Below, piece after piece: positions 1 through 7,646 of a DNA stretch of 64,000 bases. The stretch spans positions 1-64,000 of the forward strand of contig ONHZ01000011.1 of assembly GCA_900317755.1 (NCBI GenBank), in the 5' to 3' direction. How positions within the stretch are numbered: position 1 is the first letter of the stretch; each line of letters begins with the position of its first letter. The DNA comes from an uncultured Lachnospiraceae bacterium. Its GTDB lineage: Bacteria; Bacillota; Clostridia; Lachnospirales; Lachnospiraceae. The translations under genes were made by a program, and so were the position numbers. The notes beneath the pieces are model-generated. The model saw only the letters and a program-made list of their open reading frames with translations. It ran no database searches and was not told the DNA's origin.

Positions 1-17
1 AAGAAAGAAGGAATTTT

Positions 18-182
18 ATGAAGGTAAAGGAATTTTTAAGCGAAGAAAATGGAATGGGAACAGTGGAAGTAATATTAATTATCGTTGTTTTGATCAGCCT
101 GGTCCTTATATTTAAGAATCAGATTACCCAGATCGTTAATAATATTTTTAAGAAGATTAAGTCTGAATCCGGAAAAGTGTAA
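18..182 (+). CDS. Flp1-like type IVb pilin / small Tad pilus protein
   Basis: A 54-residue protein with a short polar N-terminus (ending around EENGMGT), then a hydrophobic stretch at about residues 16-32 and a basic tail. This matches the Flp1-like small pilins of Firmicute tad loci: a conserved Gly/Glu-containing leader end followed by one membrane helix, which the prepilin peptidase would cleave. The ATG is preceded by GAAGGAATTTT. The TAA overlaps the next gene's ATG (TAATG), so the two are translationally coupled. The gene lies among other tad genes (DUF5702, TadE-like, prepilin peptidase). The call rests on length, topology and neighbours, since sequences this short give weak family evidence. 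Confidence 0.75.
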   Translation: MKVKEFLSEENGMGTVEVILIIVVLISLVLIFKNQITQIVNNIFKKIKSESGKV

Positions 183-1624
183 TGAAGAAACTGAAGGGAA
201 GCCTGACAATTTTCCTAAGCCTGATTCTGGTATTTACAAGCGGACTTTTCTTTACACTCTCTGAAGTCGCGAGATTTATGTCTTTGAAGTCACAGTCTGC
301 GAGGGCAAGTGAACTTTCATTTGAGAGCATTTTTGCCGAATACAATATTCCGCTATGGGAGAATTATGGAATCCTCGGAGTAGATGGGGCTTATGGAAAA
401 GATGCTTTTGATATAAAAAAGGTTGGAAGCAGACTTTCAGCTAATATGGAACTGAATGGTACAGCAGATGGTGTGAGTTTTCTTCAGGAGGCACCTTCAA
501 GGAGTGAGATTTCAGAATACACGCTGCTTACAGATAATAGCAATGCAGCTTTTATCAAAGAAGCCGCGATATTTATGGGAACGCACGTCGCTGAAAGTGC
601 AATTGAAGAAATTCAGGATCTGACCAGTCAGTATCAGAATGCTTCAAAGGGAATTACTGATGAAGATATCGAGAATGCGCCGACAAATGAACTCAGTGCT
701 GAAGAATTAAGTAAACTTTCCACTGCAGAGGACCCAAGGGAGAGCGAGTCGGAATTTAAGAAGAAGGATTTATTAGATTCATTCATTCCCGAAGGAAAGG
801 AAGTGTCTGATAAGAAAAAAAGTCATTCCAATCTTCCATCGAAAAGATCCTTTCGAACTGGCACGGGACAAATTGAAAGCCCCAGCACGATGGAAGGAAT
901 ATTATTTAAGTTTTATCTTTTTGAGAATTTCAGCTCGTACGAAAAGCATCTTAATCATCCTGGGATTAAGTATGAGCAGGAATATCTTATCTTTGGCAAG
1001 GATAATGACAGGGAGAACCTGAAGACTATGGTCGCAGCCATTCTCGCATTCAGGGTGGCAGCAAACAATATTTCTCTTCTTACAGATAGCAATAAGAAAA
1101 GCCAGGCAAAAGGCCTTGCGACATTGCTTGGATTCTGGACCTTTAATGATGCAGTAATAAAAGGTATAGAGGCCGCAATTATTGAAAGCTGGGCTTTCGC
1201 GGAAAGTGTCAGGGATGTCAGAAGTATTATGGATGGTGAAAAAGTTCCCCTGATGAAGAGAAATGATGATTGGACTACCACAATATTTACAATTGCTTCA
1301 TCCTTTGTAAAGGGTGCCAAAGCAAAGAAATCTGATACAGGCATTGATTATGATGATTATCTGAAAATCATGATTTTCTTAAAACCGGAAGGCACATTAT
1401 CTGATATGGCGCTGGACGTCATTGAAGACAGTATACGGTCCGTAGAGCATTACGAGAATTTCCGTGTTGACAATATGCTAATCAGTATGAAGGCAGATGT
1501 GAATTACCAGGCAAAACCTTTATTTCTATCCTATGTATTATTTCTGAATGGAGATGTCAGCATTTATGATTTTCCAAAAGAAATGGAAAAAAGCTATCTG
1601 ACATACAAACTGGAACCGGAATAG
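182..1624 (+). CDS. DUF5702 domain protein of the Tad pilus locus
   Basis: A 480-residue protein with one N-terminal membrane helix (about residues 7-27, after MKKLKG). A conserved segment follows in which FESIFAEYN and LWENYGILGVDG are typical of DUF5702, a family found in tad loci of Lachnospiraceae and relatives. The rest is extracytoplasmic, with an acidic, Ser-rich low-complexity region at about 160-225. It is thought to be a pseudopilin-like or pilus-assembly component, but no biochemical role is known. The start overlaps the stop of the upstream pilin (TAATG). A TadE-like gene follows after about 55 bp. Confidence 0.8.
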   Translation: MKKLKGSLTIFLSLILVFTSGLFFTLSEVARFMSLKSQSARASELSFESIFAEYNIPLWENYGILGVDGAYGKDAFDIKKVGSRLSANMELNGTADGVSFLQEAPSRSEISEYTLLTDNSNAAFIKEAAIFMGTHVAESAIEEIQDLTSQYQNASKGITDEDIENAPTNELSAEELSKLSTAEDPRESESEFKKKDLLDSFIPEGKEVSDKKKSHSNLPSKRSFRTGTGQIESPSTMEGILFKFYLFENFSSYEKHLNHPGIKYEQEYLIFGKDNDRENLKTMVAAILAFRVAANNISLLTDSNKKSQAKGLATLLGFWTFNDAVIKGIEAAIIESWAFAESVRDVRSIMDGEKVPLMKRNDDWTTTIFTIASSFVKGAKAKKSDTGIDYDDYLKIMIFLKPEGTLSDMALDVIEDSIRSVEHYENFRVDNMLISMKADVNYQAKPLFLSYVLFLNGDVSIYDFPKEMEKSYLTYKLEPE

Positions 1625-1679
1625 AAACATATCATAAAAGCTTTAAATATCAATAAATAACATTATGGAAGGGAGGTGC

Positions 1680-2690
1680 ATGAAGGTGTCTCTTGCGCAA
1701 AAAATAATAAGGTTAAGGGATGGATATTCTAAGAGAAAAACATTGAATGAAAATCAGGATCATACTCCAGCTTCTTTTTATCATCAAGCGAAAAATGAAC
1801 CGAACCATAAACCCTATTTTCCTCCGATCTCCTCAAATCTAACCAGCGGAGAATGTCCCGAGACAGAAGATGTGAAGAACAAATATCCCGTTCGACGGAA
1901 GAGATACCTTCATGCGCCTCTAATCCATGATGAATTTTTGAAAGCCTCTTATTCCCTGGAAGCAGCACTGATTATGCCATTGTTTTTATATGCCATGATA
2001 GCAATCATTTTTATGATGAGAATCATTGGCGTACAGCATGGCGTGAAGGAAGCAATTGATGATACGGCAAAACTTGTCAGCGTATGTGGAGGAAATTTTG
2101 AGGGGCATCAGGCACTGGAACCAAATTCATTTTCTGTTGCAGCGGTTGCCACAACTAAGATTGCACAAAATAAAACGCCTATACAATTTGTGAAGTTTGG
2201 GATTGCTGGTTTCAATTTTCTGAAGACAGAGGTTACTGATAAGGATGTCACAATCATTGTCAGTTACTATATGAAGGTTCCTCTTGCTCCGGATTTTGGC
2301 CACAAGGGGTTTCTCATAACGCAGAGAGCATATGCGAAGAGATTTACAGGATACCATATTGAAGATGCGGATGATGAATCAGAAGAATATGTATATGTGA
2401 CAAAGTATGGAGAAGCTTACCATACTGATCTGAACTGCTCATATCTCAAGCTTTCTATCAGGTCAGTATCTGATGCTTCGCTCCCATCAGAGAGAAATAA
2501 TAATGGACATAAATACTATAGTTGTCAGTATTGTGGAAGAAAGGGATACGGTTCTTATTATATTACTGATGATGGAGAATGCTACCATACCAGGCTTGAC
2601 TGTCCAGGGTTAAAAAGGACCATAAACAGAATCAAGAAGGAAGATGCTGAAAGCAAATATCATGCATGTGCTAAATGTGTGAAGCAGTAG
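1680..2690 (+). CDS. TadE-like protein with two C-terminal His/Cys repeats
   Basis: About 336 residues. A long basic, polar N-terminus (about 90 residues) leads into a TadE-like segment, YSLEAALIMPLFLYA, and a membrane helix at about residues 95-120. The C-terminus carries two copies of a roughly 45-residue module with the pattern GE-x-YHT-x3-C-x2-LK ... Y-x2-C-x2-C, consistent with two metal-binding knuckles outside the membrane. Start choice: GGGAGG at 1671-1676 is only 3 bp from the ATG at 1680 but 9 bp from a GTG at 1686, and an ATG at 1665 lies before it. The true start is therefore 1680 or 1686. It is part of the tad operon and is probably a minor pilin or assembly protein. Confidence 0.75.
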   Translation: MKVSLAQKIIRLRDGYSKRKTLNENQDHTPASFYHQAKNEPNHKPYFPPISSNLTSGECPETEDVKNKYPVRRKRYLHAPLIHDEFLKASYSLEAALIMPLFLYAMIAIIFMMRIIGVQHGVKEAIDDTAKLVSVCGGNFEGHQALEPNSFSVAAVATTKIAQNKTPIQFVKFGIAGFNFLKTEVTDKDVTIIVSYYMKVPLAPDFGHKGFLITQRAYAKRFTGYHIEDADDESEEYVYVTKYGEAYHTDLNCSYLKLSIRSVSDASLPSERNNNGHKYYSCQYCGRKGYGSYYITDDGECYHTRLDCPGLKRTINRIKKEDAESKYHACAKCVKQ

Positions 2691-2748
2691 ATGTTACAAG
2701 TTTGTATTAAAATTGGAATATCATAAATTTGTCAGAAAAGGGGAAAAT

Positions 2749-3189
2749 ATGGAAACAGCAGGACTATTAGTTGGAATGTTAGCAGCAAGCGTAATAGATA
2801 TCAGAAAAAGAAAAATACCTCTTTATCTTATGATTGGTCTTATGGTATTTGCTATTATTACCCATTTCATCTATGAAAGACTTTCTATTACAGAGATGAT
2901 TTTCGGTGCAGGAATGGGGATTGTCCTGATTGGTGTGGCAATAGTTTCCAGAGAGAAAATTGGTATAGGGGATGGCATTATTTTTGTAGTAGTAGGTCTG
3001 TTTATGGGATTTTTCGGAAGTATGATTATCCTATGGTATTCAAGTATTATTGCTGCTTTGGCAGGGCTTATTCTTTGCATAATCAGAAAATTTGACCATG
3101 AAAAACTGAAAGATGTCACGCTTCCGTTTGCACCATGTGTGCTAGCGGGAATAATAATATATGTCCTTATTAATGGAGGTCACATTTGA
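2749..3189 (+). CDS. Prepilin peptidase, A24 family (TadV/CpaA-like)
   Basis: A 146-residue polytopic protein with both aspartates of type IV prepilin peptidases: VIDIRKRKIP near the N-terminus and KIGIGDG (the GxGD motif) in the middle. About five membrane helices are visible. It lacks the N-methylation domain of large PilD enzymes, as is usual for Tad-type peptidases, and would cleave the leader of the Flp-like pilin encoded just upstream. The ATG at 2749 has AAAAGGGGAA in front of it. An in-frame TTG at 2713 is less likely. The stop overlaps the start of the next gene. Confidence 0.88.
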   Translation: METAGLLVGMLAASVIDIRKRKIPLYLMIGLMVFAIITHFIYERLSITEMIFGAGMGIVLIGVAIVSREKIGIGDGIIFVVVGLFMGFFGSMIILWYSSIIAALAGLILCIIRKFDHEKLKDVTLPFAPCVLAGIIIYVLINGGHI

Positions 3190-3398
3190 AGAATATTGAA
3201 TTTAATGCTTCATTCACGGTTGAAGCATCTATGGTAGTACCAATATGTCTTTTCATAATAATGGATTTGATTCTTCTGGGCTTTGGCATTTATAGTGAGA
3301 CGATTGACTTTATTAATGAAAATCCGGGATTGGATTTCGATGGAGTTAGTGCATTCAGATGGATTTCGGCAGGAAAGGACTTTATTGATTTTCTATGA
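3186..3398 (+). CDS. Small TadE-like protein (TTG start)
   Basis: A 70-residue protein with the TadE-like signature ASFTVEASMVVPICLF at residues 8-23 and one membrane helix. The start is TTG at 3186, inside the last codons of the prepilin peptidase. GGAGGT at 3175-3180 lies 5 bp upstream, which strongly supports this unusual start. It ends after a short polar tail, much shorter than classical TadE. It may be a pseudopilin that forms complexes with the larger TadE-like protein upstream. Family membership is inferred from the F-T-V-E-A-S-M-V-P pattern and the gene order. Confidence 0.75.
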   Translation: MKNIEFNASFTVEASMVVPICLFIIMDLILLGFGIYSETIDFINENPGLDFDGVSAFRWISAGKDFIDFL

Positions 3399-3406
3399 GG
3401 TAAAAA

Positions 3407-4768
3407 ATGGAGATTTGTTATAAAAGAGATCCACGGGGCAGCTTTATGGTTGTAGAAGGATCTCCAAGAGAAGAGACTTACGAAGATATTATGCTTCGTG
3501 AAAATAATGTGCGGTGCATTTTAAATTTTTATTCTGCTGCGATAAATTCCAGGCAGCAATATTGGTACAATATCAGTGGGAAAAGGTCGCTGAATGATTA
3601 TCTAGATGAAGAGAATATTTCAATTGAATTTATTATTAATCTTTTTGAAGCGATTAACTTTGCATACGGTCGAATTGCAAAATTTCTGATAGACCCAGGT
3701 CATATATATCTTACGCCGGACAGCCTTTTTTTAGATCAGAATAGTGAGAACCTGAATGTCTATCTTTGCTATATGCCCTTTGATAAGGATATGGAAAGGG
3801 ATGGATTTTCTACTATCACTGAAAGCCTTACAGATAAGGCGAGAACTGGTGCAAGATTCTCTTCTGAAGAAGGTGAAGAAAACCAGAGGATGGTGGAGTT
3901 AATTTATCGGCTGTATGATATATCACTGCGTGATGAATTCTGTCTTGATCGATTGATGGACGAAGTCAGAAAATATGAAGAGACCGACGAGGTTGTAAAG
4001 ATAGAAACTGAGCCAAAGGAGGATAATTATTCTGAGCCTGAAGAGAAGCCTAAGGTATCATCTAATAAGAGAGAAAAAGGGAAAAAGCACGCACAAAAAG
4101 AAGAAAAATCAAATGAAGATGAATTTGGATTATTTGAAGAAGATAATGACGACAATGATTTCTTCAGTTCATTTGATGATGATGAAGACGGAGATGAAAT
4201 ATCAGGATTTATTTCAAAATTAAAGGCTAAATTTTTAGGAAAGAAAAAAGAAAGAAAAATAATAAAAGAAGATTCTCAACAGGAAGAGGATGTTCCAGAG
4301 GTTTTTGAAAAGGAGAAAATTCATAAAATATCAAAATCTAAAGAAAAGACAGCAGCAAAGTCTGGCAGACGGTTCACTCGAAAAGAAGAGGACTTTGATG
4401 ATGTTGATTTCATTTATCATGAAGATGATGAAATAAATGAACCGACCGTGCTGTTATCTGCAAGCAGCAGTGAAGCAATTGGAAAACTGATTTATGAAGG
4501 ACCGGGAGATGAAGAAGATTTTGTGATTAACAAAGATCTTATTAAAATTGGCTCGAGCGCTAAGGATAATGATTTAGTTTTAAACTCCAATGTTATTTCA
4601 AGACATCATGCAAAGATTACCAGAGACGGTGGAAATTATTTTATTGAGGATTTGAATTCAACAAATGGAACAACTGTAAATGGAGAAATCCTGTCCTATA
4701 AAGAATTACAGAAATTAAACAGAATGGATGAGATTGCATTTGCGGATGTCATATATAAATTTATTTAA
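3407..4768 (+). CDS. DUF6382 and FHA domain protein
   Basis: A 453-residue cytoplasmic protein. The N-terminal 190 residues resemble DUF6382, found beside tad genes in Lachnospiraceae. A long, highly charged linker follows (about 195-355, runs of E, D and K). The C-terminal 85 residues form an FHA phosphothreonine-binding domain, with IGSSAKDNDL, SRHHAKI and DLNSTNGT as the conserved strand and loop residues. It probably links Ser/Thr phosphorylation to pilus assembly. GAGGTAAAAA precedes the ATG, 8 bp after the previous stop. It is the last gene of the tad operon here. The nearest kinase gene in the window (29.9 kb) is not adjacent. Confidence 0.85.
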   Translation: MEICYKRDPRGSFMVVEGSPREETYEDIMLRENNVRCILNFYSAAINSRQQYWYNISGKRSLNDYLDEENISIEFIINLFEAINFAYGRIAKFLIDPGHIYLTPDSLFLDQNSENLNVYLCYMPFDKDMERDGFSTITESLTDKARTGARFSSEEGEENQRMVELIYRLYDISLRDEFCLDRLMDEVRKYEETDEVVKIETEPKEDNYSEPEEKPKVSSNKREKGKKHAQKEEKSNEDEFGLFEEDNDDNDFFSSFDDDEDGDEISGFISKLKAKFLGKKKERKIIKEDSQQEEDVPEVFEKEKIHKISKSKEKTAAKSGRRFTRKEEDFDDVDFIYHEDDEINEPTVLLSASSSEAIGKLIYEGPGDEEDFVINKDLIKIGSSAKDNDLVLNSNVISRHHAKITRDGGNYFIEDLNSTNGTTVNGEILSYKELQKLNRMDEIAFADVIYKFI

Positions 4769-4836
4769 GCTGCATAATATGGTAATCCTGAGCTGACAGT
4801 ACAAATTTGCTAGTATGTAGAGTAATTTACAGTACC

Positions 4837-4865
4837 TTGAAAATAAAATAAGAAATGTATATATT
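4837..4865 (+). promoter_or_regulatory. Promoter for the flavodoxin-SCP2/murG pair
   Basis: TTGAAA at 4837-4842 and TATATT at 4860-4865 with a 17 bp spacer, about 83 bp before the next ATG. This separates the murG transcription unit from the tad operon. No clear terminator was seen after the FHA gene, so some readthrough is possible. Confidence 0.6.
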
Positions 4866-4948
4866 TATCTTATTGCTATATAAGTTAACGCAGGGTTTGT
4901 TATGAGGATAAGTTCATTAACAGACTCAGCTTATGCGAGGATTATTTA

Positions 4949-5947
4949 ATGAAAATAAATATATACTATGGCGGCCGGGGAGGACTTGATGATCCGACCC
5001 TGTTTGTCCTTGAGAAAATGACTTCTGTGCTCTCAGAACTCAGGGTAGAAGTGTCGAGGTACAATATTTATGAATATAAGAATCAGGTCTCTACGCTTAC
5101 CCAGACCATAAAGGATGCAGATGGCGTCATCTTTGCAACCACAGTGGAATGGTACGGTATTGGTGGCTTCATGATGACATTTCTGGACAACCTGTGGCTT
5201 TATGCAGACAAGGAAACCATACGGGAACTCTATATGCAGCCGGTTGTGCTTTCTACAACAGTTGGTGAACGTGAAGCAGTGCTCTATCTCGAGAATGCAT
5301 GGGAGACGCTCGGCGGACGGATTGTTGATGGACTTTGCGGGTATGTTGAGGATACGGCGGAGTTTCAGAATAATGCAGAATATGCAGGGATAATAGAGAA
5401 GAAGGCTGAGGCCCTATATAGAACAGTTTCTCAAAAGACGAAATCCCTTCCAACAAGTTCACAGGCTGTTACAAAGACAGTGCTAAGGACGCAGCAGATG
5501 GCACTTACGCCTGAAGAAAGCGAGCAGCTTTCACAGTATGCATCAGATGATAAATATGTGAAAAAACAAAAGGCAGATGTTCTCGAGCTTTCTTCTATGT
5601 ACCGGAACCTTCTTGGAAATGAGAAGACAGATACTGATGAATACATAAATGATTTAAAGAGAGTATTTTCTCCGCTTGATACAAAGAGTGCAATATATTT
5701 TATAGAGCTCGACGGAAAGAAGAAGGCATTAATCATAAATATTTTAGGCAATCAGCTAGACATAAAATATGAGAGTCCATCTGCTGAAATAAAAGCAGAT
5801 ATTCATATCAAGCTTCCATATTATGTCTTTGGTGAGATAGTTTCTGGCAGGAAGACCATGCAGAGAGTATTCGCTACAGGAGATGCATCAGCAAACGGTG
5901 ACTTCTCTCTGATTAGAAAATTTGACGGTTATTTTGACTTTATGTGA
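4949..5947 (+). CDS. Flavodoxin-like / SCP2 sterol-carrier-like fusion protein
   Basis: A 332-residue protein. Residues 1-150 look like a flavodoxin/NAD(P)H-dependent FMN reductase fold: INIYYGGRGG at the first strand, ATTVEWYGIGGFMMTFLD around the flavin-contacting loop, and VLSTTVGERE. Residues about 235-332 resemble an SCP2-type lipid-binding domain, with alternating strands, a Gly-rich GRKTMQRVFATGDA turn and a final helix. It is the first gene of a two-gene unit with murG, whose start lies within about 12 bp of this stop. The link to lipid II synthesis is suggestive only. GAGGATTATTTA precedes the ATG. Confidence 0.65.
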   Translation: MKINIYYGGRGGLDDPTLFVLEKMTSVLSELRVEVSRYNIYEYKNQVSTLTQTIKDADGVIFATTVEWYGIGGFMMTFLDNLWLYADKETIRELYMQPVVLSTTVGEREAVLYLENAWETLGGRIVDGLCGYVEDTAEFQNNAEYAGIIEKKAEALYRTVSQKTKSLPTSSQAVTKTVLRTQQMALTPEESEQLSQYASDDKYVKKQKADVLELSSMYRNLLGNEKTDTDEYINDLKRVFSPLDTKSAIYFIELDGKKKALIINILGNQLDIKYESPSAEIKADIHIKLPYYVFGEIVSGRKTMQRVFATGDASANGDFSLIRKFDGYFDFM

Positions 5948-5959
5948 TTGGACTTTGAA

Positions 5960-7033
5960 ATGAAGAAGATTATTATGACTGGCGGCGGAACAGCCGGACA
6001 TGTAACTGCAAACATCGCACTTATGCCTGCGCTGAAGGAAGCAGGATATGAGATCAAATATATTGGATCTATTGACGGAATAGAAAGAAAACTGATTACT
6101 GCAAAAGGAATAGAATATTTTCCAATCAGTTCTGGAAAACTCAGAAGGTATTTTGATGTAAAGAATTTCTCTGACCCATTCAGGGTAATAAAAGGCTATA
6201 ACGAAGCGAGAGCGGTTCTTAAAAAGGAAAAACCCAATGTCATCTTTTCAAAGGGCGGCTATGTATCGGTACCTGTCGTGCTTGCCGCTCATTCACTTCA
6301 TATTCCGGCGGTCATTCATGAATCAGATATGACACCTGGTCTTGCAAACAAAATTGCAATTCGTGGTGCTGTCATGTGCTGCTGTAATTTTCCTGAAACA
6401 GTAAAGATGCTTCCTGACGGAAAAGCAGTTCTTACAGGAACGCCAATCAGACAGGCTCTTTTCAATGGTTCAAAGGAAAAGGGACTTGAGTTTGCAGGAA
6501 TTGACAAGAATTCTGAAAAGCCGGTCCTTATGATAATAGGTGGTTCATTGGGTGCGCAGGCTGTAAATGAGCTTGTTCGCGCATCATTAGATGAAATTCT
6601 TCCAAAGTTCAATGTCATTCATCTCTGCGGTAAAGGCAAACTTGATGAAAGCCTTAAGGACAAAGAAGGGTACACCCAGTTCGAATATGTTGATAAGGAA
6701 CTTCCAGATGTCTTTGCAACAGCAGATATAGTAATTTCAAGAGCAGGCGCAAATGCCATCATGGAGCTTCTTGCATTAAAGAAGCCAAGTATTTTGATTC
6801 CGCTTCCAAAGGCAGCAAGCCGTGGCGATCAGATTTTAAATGCTCAGTCTTTTGAAAAGCAGGGCTTCTCTAAACTTCTTCTTCAGGAAGAGGCAACAAA
6901 AGAATCCTTACTTTCTGCACTTGACGAAGTGTATGAAAATAAGGATAGCTATGTAAAGGCGATGACGGAAAGCCATCAGGTGGATTCAATCAAAACGATC
7001 GTCGACATCATCGAAAATTGTGCAAAATTCTAG
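5960..7033 (+). CDS. murG: UDP-GlcNAc:lipid I GlcNAc transferase MurG
   Basis: A 357-residue GT28 enzyme that adds GlcNAc to lipid I to make lipid II on the inner face of the membrane. The first glycine-rich loop, TGGGTAGHV, is at residues 6-14. [14 protein letters not shown] and the acceptor-side [12 protein letters not shown] follow. The second half has the donor loop IIGGSLGAQ and the nucleotide-binding region [24 protein letters not shown]. Length is normal. ATG at 5960 is preferred over an in-frame TTG at 5948. Neither has a strong ribosome binding site, so expression may depend on coupling to the upstream gene. It is outside the usual division/cell-wall cluster. Confidence 0.95.
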   Translation: MKKIIMTGGGTAGHVTANIALMPALKEAGYEIKYIGSIDGIERKLITAKGIEYFPISSGKLRRYFDVKNFSDPFRVIKGYNEARAVLKKEKPNVIFSKGGYVSVPVVLAAHSLHIPAVIHESDMTPGLANKIAIRGAVMCCCNFPETVKMLPDGKAVLTGTPIRQALFNGSKEKGLEFAGIDKNSEKPVLMIIGGSLGAQAVNELVRASLDEILPKFNVIHLCGKGKLDESLKDKEGYTQFEYVDKELPDVFATADIVISRAGANAIMELLALKKPSILIPLPKAASRGDQILNAQSFEKQGFSKLLLQEEATKESLLSALDEVYENKDSYVKAMTESHQVDSIKTIVDIIENCAKF

Positions 7034-7043
7034 ATATTATCTA

Positions 7044-7206
7044 ACAGAAATTGAAAAACGCCCGCTAACTAGCAAAAACTCTGACTCGGACGTTGGTGCT
7101 TGCTGAAAACAAGCCGTAGGCGAAGTTTGAAGCTTATGCACCACTACGTCGAGTCCGAAGCGAGAGCGGGTTTTTGCGTTAGCGGGACTAATTTTTCAAT
7201 TTCTGT
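7044..7206. repeat. Large imperfect palindromic element 1 (between convergent murG and HIT genes)
   Basis: The outer arms are perfect: 15 bp at 7044-7058 (ACAGAAATTGAAAAA) pair with 7192-7206. Inside, CCCGCTAAC...GCAAAAAC...GACTCGGACGT...GGTGC at 7061-7099 pairs imperfectly with 7139-7187. The centre holds small hairpins such as GCTTG/CAAGC (7098-7113). The motif GACTCGACGTAGTGGTGC, read on the minus strand at 7138-7155, is almost the same as GACTCGACGTAGCGGCAC at 60796-60813, so this is one copy of a dispersed family. It fills the whole convergent spacer and may also end transcription both ways. Confidence 0.8.
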
Positions 7207-7221
7207 GTGGTATTATATATC

Positions 7222-7632
7222 TTACATTTTTAGTGAATCACGGATTTCAGCCATCTCTTCGTCTGTGAAGCTCTGGTGATCCCAGCCAAGTATTTCTGTG
7301 CCGCCTTCATAACGTGGAATCAGATGTACATGGAAGTGGAATACTGTCTGTCCAGCAATTTCATTATTGTTCTGAACGATGTTAAAGCCATCGCAGTGAA
7401 GAACCTCTGTCATGTGAGTGGCAAGCTTTTTGGCAAGAGGCATTACTTTTTCGAGCAGATCATCTGGCATCTCATATAGATTCTTGTAATGCTCCTTTGG
7501 TAAGATAAGTGCATGTCCCTTTGTCGCTGGACTTGCATCCATGATGACTGTGAAGTCATCATCTTCATAAATCTTGTTTGTAGGGATGTCTCCATTTGCA
7601 AGCTTGCAGAAAATGCAATTTTCGTCTTTCAT
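7222..7632 (-). CDS. HIT family nucleotide hydrolase/transferase
   Basis: A 136-residue Hint-branch HIT protein with the N-terminal CIFCKLANGDIPT segment (the two Cys of the partial zinc site) and the histidine triad HFHVHLIP near residue 100. GQTVFHFH precedes the triad. Such proteins hydrolyse purine nucleoside phosphoramidates or related AMP adducts. GAGGTG lies before the ATG. The gene starts 14 bp after pgi ends, on the same strand, so the two are probably one transcript. Confidence 0.93.
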   Translation of the reverse strand: MKDENCIFCKLANGDIPTNKIYEDDDFTVIMDASPATKGHALILPKEHYKNLYEMPDDLLEKVMPLAKKLATHMTEVLHCDGFNIVQNNNEIAGQTVFHFHVHLIPRYEGGTEILGWDHQSFTDEEMAEIRDSLKM

Positions 7633-7646
7633 ATTAATTCTGCACC

